The notes beneath the pieces are model-generated. The model saw only the letters and a program-made list of their open reading frames with translations. It was not told where the DNA came from and made no database searches. The position numbers were made by a program, and so were the translations under genes. A stretch of DNA of 64,000 bases from Tricholomella constricta (taxonomy: Eukaryota; Basidiomycota; Agaricomycetes; Agaricales; Lyophyllaceae): positions 1 to 64,000 of the forward strand of contig JAACJP010000052.1 in NCBI GenBank assembly GCA_013368375.1, in the 5' to 3' direction. This document shows, one piece after another, positions 35,469 to 46,903 of this stretch (position 1 is the first letter of the stretch; each line of letters starts with the position of its first letter).

Positions 35469-37055
35469 CTACTCCTCGGGCTTGTAATCCGGGCGCAGTG
35501 AGCGCACGGTCTTGCCTATAAAAAACGACATGGATCAGAATCGCGTTAAAAATTGAGGTCTACAGGTACGAACCTGCGCGCCAGATCTCCTGGTTGTTAA
35601 TGACCTCGAGCTCCGCGGCGAGATCCTGGCGGTAGGTCGCGCGTCCGTTGAATTCCAGAGATTTCCGGGTCTCGGTTCCGTTGCGCACGCTCTCATACAG
35701 CTGTTCAAAGATGGGAAGGTTGGCCTTTTCGAAGACGGGGGCCCAGTCGAGAGCACCGCGGCGGGCGGTGGTGGAGCAGGCGTTGAACATGTAGTCCATA
35801 CTGCAAGAAGAGAGTATCCGTTAGTGAAAAGTAAGTGGAAAACGGATGGTTGTTCGTACCCCTTCTGGCCGATGAGGGGGTAGAGGGACTGGGTAGCCTC
35901 CTCGACGGTCTCGTTGAAGGCTTCCGACGGGGTGTGGCCGTTCTTGCGCAGAACCTGATATTGTGCCAAGAAGAGACCCTCTATAAATTGCAATCAGGCG
36001 TGAATTCGAGAGCGGAAGTGGGCAAGAAAGCGTACGAATGGCTCCCATCAACTAAAGAAAGAAAGGAATACCATCAGCTTTGAATTCTAGCAAAGAATGC
36101 AAAAAGGTACGAACCACACCACGTTCACCGTAGAGGTCGGAGTACACCTCCTTCTCAAAGGTCGTGTCGTACATGTAGCCGGAGCCGACAGCAACACCGA
36201 GAGCAATGGCTTTCTCCTTGGCCTTGCCGGTGACGTCCTGGAAGACGGCGACACTCGAGTTGATGCCGCGGCCCTCCTTGAACAGGGTTCGGACGGTCCG
36301 GCCAGAACCCTTGGGTGCAACCAGAATGACATCGACATCAGTGGGCGGGATGACCTTGGTGTCCTCCTTGAACACGACGGAGAAGCCATGCGAGAAGTAG
36401 AGAGTCTTGCCCTTGGTGATGAGGGGAGCGACGGTAGGCCATGTTTGTGATTGAGCCGCGTCGGACAAGAGGTTCATGATGATAGTACCCTTGTTGATGG
36501 CCTCCTCGATGGGGAAGAGGGTCTCTCCAGGCACCTGAAGCGATATGCCAAGTCAGACTTATGCAGATTGCGGTGTTAAGAAAAAAAATTACCCAGCCGT
36601 CCTCCATGGCCTGACGCCAGCTCTCACCGTCCTTGCGGACACCAACGATGACATTGAGACCGTTATCGCGAGCATTCAAGCCCTGACCGTGGCCTTGCGA
36701 ACCGTAGCCGATGAGGGCGAGGGTATCGTTTTTAAAGTAGTCCTGGAGCTTAGCCAAAGGCCAGTCGCTGCGCTCGTAGACGACCTCCTTCGTGCCAGCG
36801 AAGTCAAGGGTTTTCACACCACGAGTACCCTGCAAAGATTTGGTATTAAGGAAACTACACGTCGTATACCGATAAAAATGTGAGACCGACCTGGACATTG
36901 GAGGGTTGTGCACACCGAGCAGCAGCAGCCTGAGCAAGCAAAGAATACGAAGCAGTCTGTGCGGGCTTGAGAGCGGCCTTGGACAGCGCACGCGGTGCAC
37001 GACGAGAGGCGGCACGAAGAGCCTGTGTTGCTGAACGGGATGCGAGGGAGGCCAT
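35469..37055 (-). CDS. ILV5: Ketol-acid reductoisomerase, mitochondrial
   Basis: Second common step of valine and isoleucine synthesis: NADPH-dependent alkyl migration and reduction of acetolactate or acetohydroxybutyrate, in mitochondria. The start at 37055 (MASLASRSATQALRAASRRA) gives a strongly basic presequence. Blocks in order: GVKTLDFAGTKEVV, LALIGYGSQGHGQGLNARD (Rossmann NADPH loop), VIVGVRKDGESW, GETLFPIEEAINKGTIIMNL, LYFSHGFSVVFKEDT, DVDVILVAPKGSGRTVRTLF, ALGVAVGSGYMYDTTFEKEV and YSDLYGERG (Mg-binding region), then LFLAQYQVLRKNGHTPSEAF, LYPLIGQKG and MDYMFNACSTTARRGALDWA, ending RSLRPDYKPEE at 35469. Introns are short; the conserved blocks show no disruption. Divergent from the carnitine-pathway gene at 37631. 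Confidence 0.96.
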
Positions 37056-37630
37056 GGTGAAATGAGAGTCTCAACTTGATTCAGAACTTTTTTTAAAGTC
37101 ATTGGTCGAGTCACGCTATTCGGCCGATCGCCGCTTGCCGAATAAGCCCGACTCTCCGCAAATTCGGTTCACCTTGGTTTATCCGTTTACCATCCGTTTC
37201 GGTTCGGTCCCTCTGTTGTGTGAAGGCACACGCAAGTGTGGCGAAGTCGGTGAGTGCTTGAGCCATTCAAGAGTACAATTTAATTGATTCCTGATACAAA
37301 AATTACTAGACAAGGGGTTTATGAACCCCAGTCATTGGTATACATGAGTTTTTTCTTTCATGTATCTAGGCGACACATGTTCTGTATGTTAGTACTTATT
37401 GAGTGTGTTCATGTCAAGTAAATGAGCCTTGCGCCCCTGGAATCGAAGACGTTGTGGCGAAAAGAACGTGATAGGTGTTCGGGCCGGGGCCCCCGCATGG
37501 CAGCACGTGATTTAACAAATTCTTGGTCGTTATTGGCGTTGACCAAGCTCGTTGTTCACCGTAGCCGAGTCTCTTCGCTGTAGGCTATCGGCCGTAGTCC
37601 TGTTACTGAAGCTTTCTCCCGAGATTTGAC
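37056..37630. promoter_or_regulatory. Divergent intergenic region between ILV5 and the TMLHE-like gene
   Basis: About 575 bases between two divergent start codons, so promoters of both genes must lie here. No single regulatory box is certain. It contains mixed sequence and no gene. Confidence 0.5.
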
Positions 37631-39595
37631 ATGTTGAAATACCGGAGCCTCCTTGGGCTGTCAAACGCCAGAGTGGCCACCCAGGTGTCAAGGTGCCGTC
37701 CACGGAACATATCAGTGAGTTACATTTCAACCCAGCAAGCGGGCTGATTCATTGATATGGTAGCGTGCATCTTCCTCTCAGATATCTGGCGGACTTGCTA
37801 CACATCTGACCAGGGCATCGGCATCCGCGGCCGCGCTGAGGCCTCGATCTTTAGAGGATGCACCTCAGGAGTTACCTGAGGTCTCGCCGGACGACCTTCC
37901 GATCATCAGCACTGGGGATAACAAGGTTGCGATTGGATGGGACACCCGGACTTGGTCGCGATTGTACGTAGTCCCCGGGCATTGTCTAGCTTTGCGCTCA
38001 TGAGGTGTAGCCACAACATATGGCTCCGCGATCATTGTCGATGCCCAAAATGCTTCCATGCCATCACTAAACAGCGTCTTGTGGACACTTTTGAGGTACA
38101 TATGCATGAACTCTTTCTTGTCTGGTTCTGATTTATTTGGACCTCTCAGATACCCCATGACATCATCCCTGTCCGTGTCGAACCGAAAGTTGAAGGGCTG
38201 GAAGTGTCATGTACGTCCTGTGCCAGAAGTGCTCTTATAGGCGCTGATTTGGATTACAGGGCCCTCCACCGATCCTCATGTCTCTGTATACCCATGGTCA
38301 TGGCTGCAACGAAATTCTTACGATCCTGTGATTCACAAACCGGACGCTGCGAAAGAGTGGGTATCCTCGCAATGTATAGAAAGTCAGCTCATGTATCTTT
38401 TAGGAAGATCCTCTGGGGGGCCAAGATCGAGCAATCGCCGCCGGCTGTAACATATGAAGAGATGATGGCTGGAGATGACAAGGGATTGTTTAAATCCTTG
38501 ACAAACATTGCAAGTGTCCTTCCTCGTGGGTCTTTATCATGATGCTGAAAACTGTACAGGATAAGTTTGGCTTTACTCTGATCCAGGGTGTACCAGCCAC
38601 ACCAGAGTCAACAGAAAAGCTGGTGCAGCGGATAGGTTTCATCCGTGAAACCCAATGTTTGCTGTATTTTTTGAAAGCCTAGGATGCATCTCATCACCCA
38701 TTTGTTCTTATAGATGGTCGCTTTTGGGACTTCACTTCAGATCTCGCGAAGGGGGACATGGCATACACGACGCTTGCCCTCGGCGCGCACACCGACACCA
38801 CCTACTACGTAATTAAATTCGAAACACTGACTGATGCTGTTTTACTGAACTTTCTATCAGACAGATCCATGCGGCCTTCAGGTGTTCCACCTTCTCTCCC
38901 ATACGGACGGATCCGGCGGCGCCTCTCTCCTGGTTGACGGCTTTTACGCTGCTTCTATCCTAAAAGAACTCCACCCCGAGTCCTACGAGCTTCTGTCGAG
39001 GGTCCATGTGCCCGCCCACGCTGCTGGAGAGCCCTCGGCGATCTACCGCCCCTACCCGCCGTCTGGTTATCCAGTGTTAGGACACAACCCGGTCACTGGA
39101 GAACTAGCGCAGGTTCGATGGAATAATGACGATAGAAGCGTCATGAACCATCTCGACCCGCAACTTGTGGAGCAATGGTATGTACCCTCGTCCGAATTTC
39201 CATTCAACTGGATCGAATTGATTCCATTCAATAGGTATAACGCAATCCGAGCGTGGAATCAATGTATCACCAGCCCCGATTCCGAGTTTTGGATCCAGCT
39301 TCAGCCAGGGACTACAGTTGGTAAGATAATCTTCACCTTCTACTCGACGCCTCGACTTTGAGCTTTTGATTGAAATGTGTGTGTGACAGTTATCGATAAT
39401 CATCGAGTCCTGCACGGCCGTTCGGCCTTCGATGGTAAACGCCGCATGTGTGGCGCGTATGTGGGCGTCGACGAGTATCGCTCGAAACTCGCAGTCCTCA
39501 CGGAGAAGTTCGCCCCGGATGCCGTCCTGCGCGCTACGAATGAATTACCTATGGCTGTTGTTAATGGACGGAATATCTGGAACTCGGCGCTATGA
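37631..39595 (+). CDS. Trimethyllysine dioxygenase (carnitine biosynthesis)
   Basis: Fe(II)/2-oxoglutarate dioxygenase that hydroxylates N6-trimethyllysine, the first step of carnitine synthesis. The N-terminus MLKYRSLLGLSNARVATQVS looks like a mitochondrial presequence. The domain of unknown function 971-like zinc module reads LRDHCRCPKCFHAITKQRL (about 38025-38075, with the Cys pair of this family). The catalytic part has FGFTLIQGVPATPESTEKL, GRFWDFTSDL, LGAHTDTTYY (iron ligands H and D), CGLQVFHLLSH, GGASLLVDGFYAA and DNHRVLHGRSAFDGKRR (third iron ligand H and the 2-oxoglutarate Arg). It ends at the TGA 39593-39595. At least eight short introns. The LVDGFYAA and CGLQVFH blocks favour TMLHE over the closely related gamma-butyrobetaine dioxygenase, but that alternative remains. 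Confidence 0.88.
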
Positions 39596-40291
39596 TGATC
39601 GATCTTTTGCGCCGTATATATGTTTATGTGTGCTGATATGGACATGGATGTAATGGTGGTGGCGGAAAAGCGGACTACTTACTACTAACTCGTCAGAACA
39701 CACGTTGGCTTGTGTTTGTACCATGATATATGTTAAGCTACCTCCCCTCCGTCTGTTGAAGGCCGTCTCGATTAGAGATGCTTCTGATCCGAATAGAAGG
39801 CTTTATTCTAGGTGTGTTGTTGTATTCTCTCATCCGAATCAAACGAATTGATACATCTTCATCGAAGCTGCAGAGATGTGACACTGCCTCTGTACGGCCT
39901 TCTCGGAGGAAACCGATGATTGGCTCTCCTCGTGTCCCTCAGGTCACTGAATCTCCGCCGGACAGGTATCATCCAATGAATTCCCTGCTAAACAAGTTGA
40001 TATCGAAGGCGGTTGAGATGTTCCAGTATCAGGCCTCCTTGATCATGGGCTACACCGCACTTCAGCACTGGTTTGTGGTGCTAGGTCTCCTGAACCATCA
40101 CCCCTCACGGCAATTTTTAGCTTGAGCCGATCCCGCGGATCCAAAACTCGGAAAGCTACTGGGTTTTCATTGCATGAATTAATACTCCCTATACACGATC
40201 AGATTTGTTGCGTCCTCTCCCCCAATCTAGGACTATTTAAACTCCTGTTGCAGATCTGGAGGGCGTTCTCAACTTTCCCCCTCGTAGAATT
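39596..40291. other. Intergenic stretch, no supported gene
   Basis: A plus frame at 39778-40125 (115 codons, begins MLLIRIEGFILGVLLYSLI) could be an upstream exon of the DUF6534 gene or a small unrelated gene; no family match and no clear splice link. Confidence 0.4.
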
Positions 40292-42121
40292 ATGGACTAT
40301 GAACATGCGAAAGCTTTGGTCGTTCGCTCTATCCATGCTGGGTTCGTGGGAGGTCTCATTGCAGCCATGTGAGTTTCTTCCTTCGATGGGACCAACGGGT
40401 ACTTCTCAGCAAGTGTACCTTACGCATGTGCAGAATCTATGGTATCGGATGCGTCCAGTTTTTTGCCTACTGCAGGAACTCTCGTGATTCTCGAATGTTT
40501 AGGATGCTTGTATGTTGCGATCACCTCTTTGATAAACCTGACAGCTCAATGCCGTCCTTATCTACCATAGATAATTTTCCTCTGGTGAGTGCCAACGCTT
40601 TGTTTACTCACTCACTTCTAATGCGATGGATGTTCTGGCAGGGTTTTGGACACGGTGCATATGGCTTTGATTGGACACGCTGAATATCACTACCTCGACT
40701 TGTTTCTCAATGATCCACGGTCACTTGCGAAGCCTGTGTGGTGCGTTTTTCGCCAGTGAAAATACCTAATCTGACTCGGCTTTGTCAGGAGCATACTGGT
40801 AGGTTGAATTTCTGGTTCGCAATCGAGAGTTACATTTCTTCCTCCACTGATAGGTGCAGCAATATCTCATCGTGAGTACAATGGTCGATGTTGACACGCA
40901 TTTATTGACTGTGTCTGTAGATTATCAGCGACACTCTTGTGCGGAGGTGCGCAATCCTCTTTCCCACTTGAAATCTCTAACGTCAAAGACAGTATTTTCG
41001 GGAGGCGGGTTTGGTTGTGTGAGTTTGTTTGTTGTCCCAAGCCTTCGATGGAATTCTGACAAGCAACGCAAAGTGACCGGTCGAAACTATATCATTGCTG
41101 GTTGCATCGTGAGATTTCTAATATCCCTTATGTGTAATGGACTTCACATTCTGAACTGGCGTGTGGACAAGGCTGTATCGGCAGCCCTAGTTCTAGGTAA
41201 GCATTACATTTCCGGGGCTGAACTGTGAAGGCTTACAAGTGTCGTAGGCAGCGGATCTGGTGAGTTTTAAAGATGATCGTGCTCCATGTCGAGTTCATCA
41301 TGATAACAACTTAACGTGGCCATAGCATTCGTCACGCGATTGTGTGTTTGTTCTCGTCACAAGTCAAGCCGGGATACTGAACGATGCGCAGGTCTACCAT
41401 CGACTACACAGACATGAAGAAATTCTCCGTAGGCCATCCTTCCCGTAATTTATTGATAGGCGAGGTTCTAACCATACTCAGTATCTTATGTACATCGCAC
41501 TGGCAGGCGGGATCGCAAGCGATGTCCTTATTTCGGGTTCACTTTGTATTACGCTTGCCAAACATCGCACCGGCTTTCGAAAGTAAGACATCTCCACCGA
41601 TGCCTGATATTCCATCCTCAAATGTTCATCCATACCCTCCCAGAACCGATTCCATCATTGATACTATTATGATTTACACCATCAATTCAAGTGGGTCGCT
41701 GCTTTTGTTTATTCACACAAGACTCACTATGCCTATTTGCTAGGCCTGCTCACAACGTGAATTGTATGGCGCCGCATCTTGAATTGCCTTGCTGATGATG
41801 GTGTCCAGGTTGTGGTTGGTAGCTTGCTTCGTCGCTTATAATGCCTGGCCTTCAACTTTCGTGTTCCTGGCAATCTTCTTTTCCTTGAGCAAACGTGATA
41901 TATCTACCTTTCGTATCTCCTCAGAGGCAATAACTGAATTTCTCTCCACAGTTTATTTCAACAGTCTCCTCGCAGCACTCAACAGCAGAGATGCTTTATG
42001 GGATAATTGCTCTGGGGAGCCTGCAATGGTCCGCAATGATGGAGGGATTTTATGCACAGGCTCTAGTCGGGCTGGAAACATGGTATGCATATATCATCAC
42101 TTGAGATCCCAGATTCGCTGA
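40292..42121 (+). CDS. DUF6534 multi-pass membrane protein
   Basis: A family of basidiomycete seven-helix-like membrane proteins of unknown function. Exons in order: MDYEHAKALVVRSIHAGFVG (start at 40292), YGIGCVQFFAYCRNSRDSRM (about 40440), VLDTVHMALIGHAEYHYLDL (about 40645), QYLI plus IISDTLVR (about 40860-40940), YLMYIALAGGIASDVLISGS (about 41483), HRTGFRK (about 41565), SIIDTIMIYTIN (about 41650), FVFLAIFFSLSK (about 41860) and VYFNSLLAALNSRDALWDN (about 41950). Many short introns. The DT-H-A---HALYHY, SD-LI and YFN-LLA-LN-R signatures fit the family well. Several intermediate exons were not resolved, and the C-terminus may run on to about 42220. Confidence 0.72.
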
Positions 42122-42699
42122 AGCTGGAACTTTATAGTCCATTGTGGTGAACATTGAACGAAGCGTGGTTGTTGAAGAGTCTGGAGATAAACAGGCAGTT
42201 TTCGAGTCATCTGTATAGGTATTTCCTGATCGAACAACTGAATTTCCTGACCGAACAAGTGGTCAATACTATCTCGACACACCTCATCGTCCCTTTATTC
42301 AGTCCAGTGCAACCTCGAATGCGGTCGATTTAGCTGGTCTGGTGGGCCTGGAGCTTCGACCCGAACATTCATTCACAACAATTGTTACATTCAGCGTATC
42401 CGCCACCGTCACTATTTGTCGTTTCGTGGGTCTTCGAGAAAACGAGGAGGATTTTGGGCGATATTTCTATATTTCTACAATTGCAACAGCGCACTGGCAG
42501 GGCCTCCGAGTCCTCGTATGACGTCGAATGATATACATCGTTTTGAACACTGAAAGTCAGAGAAGAAAATACCGATTTGGATGTATTGAACCAAGCGCCC
42601 TTCCAACGTAATCCGGTACTTGAAAAGATGACTGGATAGATGGTTTGTTTGATCTATATGTTATGTTACAAGCAATTTAACATACTTTTATATACATCC
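42122..42699. other. Intergenic stretch, no supported gene
   Basis: A plus frame includes ERSVVVEESGDKQAVFE (about 42157-42215), which may be the real C-terminal tail of the DUF6534 protein. A 21-base near-duplicate (TTTCCTGATCGAACAACTGA and its neighbour) occurs at about 42222-42261. Nothing else is supported. Confidence 0.4.
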
Positions 42700-44952
42700 C
42701 TACACTCTCGCCTCCGCTTGAATCTCCTTTAAAATGAAACCTTCCAATCCTCCACAAACCCACAGCTCCTGCACACTAGCACCGACAGGGCGCATGTCAT
42801 AAGTCTTTCCCTCATTATTGCTCGCTGTAATCACCACTGCCTTCCCATCCTTCATGCCAACCTCCATAGTCATTCCCATGTCGACAGTCAGCTCGCCATT
42901 CTTACCCCCAGCACCCCGCTTGCCGTCCTTCGCGTAGCGCTCCGTGAGATCGCTCACCAGTTCCGGCGACTCGAGGCATACAAGGCCGTTATTGATCGCA
43001 TTGCGCTTGAAGATGTCGCCAAACGAGCCAGCGACCACCAGTGGGACGCCCGCGGCTTTCAGCGCGGTCGCGGCCTGCTCGCGGGAGGAGCCCGTGCCGA
43101 AATTGTACCCAGCAACCAGGATCACGCCTTCCTTGACGGCGCCATCGAAGGGCGCGAACACCTTGCGTTTTTCCGCGACGAGCCCGGCGAAGGCAGGGTC
43201 GTAGTTCTCCATTACGACCTCTGCCTGGCCCTCGAGCGTGATGTCATCGCGGTAAGTGTACTTCCCGGGGTATATGCCGTCTGTATTCAGGTTGTCCTGA
43301 GGCGCGAAAAGGAGAGGTCCTGCGAATTTTGTGGGGAAGCCAGAATAGAGAGGTTCATCGAGTGAAGTGACAGATGCGGCCGATGAGGAGGGGGTGTTCG
43401 AGATGGAGAAGGTGGGAGCCTTGACAGGGGGTAGTGCGGCGGGGTCGAGAGAGGCGGGGCCGCAGATGTATCCCTTCACGGCGCTGGCAGCGACAACGGC
43501 GGGACTGGCAAGGTATGCCTGGGCTTTGGGATGGCCCATGCGGCCCTTGTAGTTCCTATTGGTCGCACTGATGCCGGTCTCGCCTTCTTCTAGCAAGCCA
43601 ACACCGAGGCCTATGCAGGGCCCGCAGCCGGCGGGAAGGACCTTCGCACCGGACAAGATCAATGTATCCCAGTCACCGAGGCGCTCTGACTCTTGTTGAA
43701 CGGCGGAGCTGGCGGCGGCGATGTAGAACTCTACTCCGGGGGCGACCTTGTTTCCTTTCATCACGGCGGCGGCCGCAGCAATGTCCGAGACGCGGGAGTT
43801 AGTACAGCTCACGAGGTATGCTTTTTGGATCTTGATGTTGGCCTCCTCGAGAACAGGTAGAGGAGTTGAGACCTTGACGCTGTTGGGGCCAGAGACATGA
43901 GGCACGAGGGTTGAGAGATCGAAGACCAGATGAGAGGAGTACTCGGCATCTTTATCAGACTGCAAGGTAGTCGCGCGAAGGGCGTCTAGACGTTTGCGGT
44001 TTATCCTCGGGTGTTCTGGGGGAGGAGGGATACCTGACGGCGATTTGGGATTCGAGAATGTCCGAAGTTCGAGCTTGGCCAATACGCGGTCATACCATTG
44101 CAAAAGAGTTTCGTCGACGGGGAAAACGCCGACAAGTGCTCCCCACTCCGTGGTCATGTTGGCGATGGTCAAACGGTCATCGACCGCCAACGCAGCGACT
44201 CCGTCACCAGTGAATTCCAGGGCTGCGTTCAGCACCTCATCCTGGTTGAATGAGCCACAGAGCGCGACAATGACGTCCTTTCCAGTGACACCCGGTGCGA
44301 GTTTTCCCTTGAGCTCGACTTTAACCATGCGCGGAACCTGCCACCAGGTCTTGCCTGTGGCCCAAAGAGCAGCGGCGTCCGTGCGGACAATTGGGGTTCC
44401 CACACACCCGACACCTCCGTACATGTTGCTGTGGCTGTCACTAGCGACAGTTAGAGTGTGCGGGAATGCATAGCCCTCTTCCACGAGCACCTGGTGACCA
44501 ATGCCTCGCCCCGCGGGGTAAAAGTCGACACCTTGCTTTCGGGCAAACGCCTCAATCGAAGCATACTTTGCTAGGTTCTTCGGAGACTTGTTTTGAACAT
44601 CATGATCTAGAGTAAACACAGGCTGGGCTGGGTTGTGTATTTTCGTCGCCCCGATCGAATTAAATCTAAAGTGCGCGCATTGTAAGTAATCATCGCCTTG
44701 ACATTGCAGAAAAAGCGGAGCACACTTAGAAATGACTGGCCCAGTATTGTCATGGGTCATAACGTGTTCCGGCCGTATCATGACATAGTCCCCTGCTTTG
44801 ACAGCTTTCCCTTGAGGCATTCCAACGGCATACTTTTGAACGACCTTTTCGATAACGGTTTGTGGGGTTCGACGTTCCTGCACAACGGTAGCGAAGCATC
44901 TCTGGAGATTTGCTCGGCCGTGTTGGCGCAGCAAATGCGTCGGTAGCCGCAT
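42700..44952 (-). CDS. LYS4: Homoaconitase, mitochondrial (lysine biosynthesis)
   Basis: Iron-sulfur hydro-lyase converting homoaconitate to homoisocitrate in the fungal alpha-aminoadipate lysine pathway. The start at 44952 (MRLPTHLLRQHGRANLQRCF) gives a basic presequence; an in-frame Met at 45003 is less likely. A 60-nt intron, 44666-44725, divides into the frame without a stop, so the uninterrupted reading contains 20 extra residues; the spliced protein is 730 residues and restores GPVISKFNSIGATKIHNP. Cluster ligands are visible in VSCTNSRVSD and AGCGPCIGLGVG. DSHSNMYGGVGCVGTP and GRMGHPKAQAYLASPAVVAA are conserved, and the C-terminal swivel domain has YNFGTGSSREQAATALKAAG. Length fits homoaconitase rather than aconitase. 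Confidence 0.95.
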   Translation of the reverse strand: MRLPTHLLRQHGRANLQRCFATVVQERRTPQTVIEKVVQKYAVGMPQGKAVKAGDYVMIRPEHVMTHDNTGPVISKCAPLFLQCQGDDYLQCAHFRFNSIGATKIHNPAQPVFTLDHDVQNKSPKNLAKYASIEAFARKQGVDFYPAGRGIGHQVLVEEGYAFPHTLTVASDSHSNMYGGVGCVGTPIVRTDAAALWATGKTWWQVPRMVKVELKGKLAPGVTGKDVIVALCGSFNQDEVLNAALEFTGDGVAALAVDDRLTIANMTTEWGALVGVFPVDETLLQWYDRVLAKLELRTFSNPKSPSGIPPPPEHPRINRKRLDALRATTLQSDKDAEYSSHLVFDLSTLVPHVSGPNSVKVSTPLPVLEEANIKIQKAYLVSCTNSRVSDIAAAAAVMKGNKVAPGVEFYIAAASSAVQQESERLGDWDTLILSGAKVLPAGCGPCIGLGVGLLEEGETGISATNRNYKGRMGHPKAQAYLASPAVVAASAVKGYICGPASLDPAALPPVKAPTFSISNTPSSSAASVTSLDEPLYSGFPTKFAGPLLFAPQDNLNTDGIYPGKYTYRDDITLEGQAEVVMENYDPAFAGLVAEKRKVFAPFDGAVKEGVILVAGYNFGTGSSREQAATALKAAGVPLVVAGSFGDIFKRNAINNGLVCLESPELVSDLTERYAKDGKRGAGGKNGELTVDMGMTMEVGMKDGKAVVITASNNEGKTYDMRPVGASVQELWVCGGLEGFILKEIQAEARV

Positions 44953-45237
44953 ATATGAAATCGCAATGTGTCCAAGAGCAAGCCGAAGGTGAGAGCGAGT
45001 CACGGCCTGCCGTGTTTTCTTTGTTTACTCTTTTCGGCGATGGCCCTTGTTCCAAACACACGCGGTGGCAAGTTCAAGTTCAGTTTCACGGAACGTCTAT
45101 TAGTGCTCTTCAACATCGTGCAACGATATCCCTTTCTCTACCGTTAAACTTTGCTTCTCGCAATAACACTGATAGGAATAAAAACCTTTCTGAGCAGGGA
45201 CTCAGCATCTCAACTCGTCCGCGCTTCTTGTGATCCT

Positions 45238-46410
45238 ATGAAATTGTGCGGCTTTGAGGCTTTTATAGCCGTCGTCGGTCGATGATGTAGAACTACCTCA
45301 ATATGGGGTCAGAACTGATGAAAATTCCAAGACAGCATTTTGCTGGATTCCATCAGAGACAGGCAAGGTGAGTCTCAATTAAAGATCGTTATACCTATCA
45401 CGTCAAGGCAGACAAACGCATGATAACTATTCCTTAGTCTTTTGCAGTAAAGTGGAAAACTCTCGAACCACGCCCTTTCGACACGTTCGGTACCATTTCT
45501 GTCGATGGGGTTGATATTGGCGGCAGCATTCTTCTTAAGGATGACTGTCAGCTCATCTCTGAGACGCACTATGTAACCTCCGCTACCACCGAGAGGCCTT
45601 TGTTTTTTGGGCCTATTCAGCTGACAGGTAGGCCACGATGAAGTGTGCGCTTATCGTACGTGCATTAACGACATTACACACAGACGACGATGCGTACCTA
45701 AAATCTGACAGTCTCCACCTCGGCAACATTGTTGTACGGATAAAGAAGATTGAGAAAGTGGAGAAAATGCAACCGAACCCAAGAGATACGCAGCTCGAGG
45801 ACAAGATACACGAAAAATCGAAAAAAGCCATGGTAAATCGAGTCAAGTAAGCCAGCCTCTTACCATTTAAGGCCATTGATTAAAACATGATTATGACAGG
45901 TTCGGGGAGGAAGTTCCGCGAGACAGCACAGAGTCATACTCTCGTGTTAAAACTGGCTCGACACTAGCTACCCTCACTTTCAAGTATCGCTCAATAGGCA
46001 AGTCAAGTGCTTGTGGCGATGTAGAAGTCTCTCTGATTTTCTGATGTGGCGTCATAAGATGTCCTAAGAGCTCATGGAATTTCTCCCGATCCATCAGCAC
46101 AAAAGACGAGGAGGAAGAGGAAAATCCAAGAAACGGACTCGAGCGACGGAAGTGTAGAAGACGACACAGAGACGGCCACAGCGGAGCTGAGGTCCTTACT
46201 GGTGAGTGCCCCAACATCTGTCAAGTTATCACGTCATTGCAACAGCGTGGTGCACAGGAACAAATCTATACAATTCTGCCAAGGCTAGAGAAGAAAGTCT
46301 CCAAAGCTGCGAAGAAATCTGCGAAGAAAATAAAGAAGGAGCCCTAAGGACAGCCTTCGCTTTCATCCGAGGAGACTCTTGACCTCACCGAAATAAACAT
46401 CAATGGTTAA
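45238..46410 (+). pseudogene. DUF7918 paralogue 1, probably disrupted
   Basis: DUF7918 is a basidiomycete-enriched domain of unknown function. Exon 1 begins MKLCGFEAFIAV, then a run of GTCG repeats shifts the frame: VDDVELPQYGVRTDE continues in another frame and the original frame stops after VVGRSMM. Exon 2 has SFAVKWKTLEPRPFDTFG and YVTSATTERPLFFGPIQLT, exon 3 DDDAYLKSDSLHLGNIVV and HEKSKKAMVNRVK, exon 4 FGEEVPRDSTESYSRVK...FKYRSI. The next intron has a GC donor (GCAAGT). The tail DVLRAHGISPDPSAQKTRRK follows, then a coiled-coil-like segment, then KKIKKEP and TAA at 46345, with the motif EETLDLTEI lying beyond it in frame. Two lesions support a broken gene; assembly error is possible for the first. 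Confidence 0.7.
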
Positions 46411-46903
46411 GGCGTTTTGGGTACATTCCCTTCGATCTCAGGGTGAGCTACTACGCGCCGATCGGTGGTAACTTATGGCACTGTGTGCCACTGTCTCTCA
46501 CTGAACATAGTAGCCTTATATAGCTTTATATGCCACCCAATTGCTATTCGAGTCACTGTGTTATAAAGACGCGACATTCATCTACCGTTATTCATAAGAA
46601 ATAGCAGTCTCCATTCATGTATTAGGCGTCGCTGAGTTGCCGACGATAAACTCAAACTACTTACGACGATAAGACGACGATCGAGGATTAGTGTTTGGTG
46701 ATTGCCTTTGTTCCAAACACTTTTCCTGAAGGGCCGTGAGGCTGTGACATCCTTTAGGACCTTTACTTTACGGCTGATCAGTGATAGGACGGTCTGTTCA
46801 ATTTTTTCCTCTCGCTCTCCAGCAGCTCCTTCACTTTTATCTTGGGAGAGCACTGCTCCAGTCTTCAATCACGAACGCGTCAAAAATCTTCTTTGTGCCA
46901 CCC

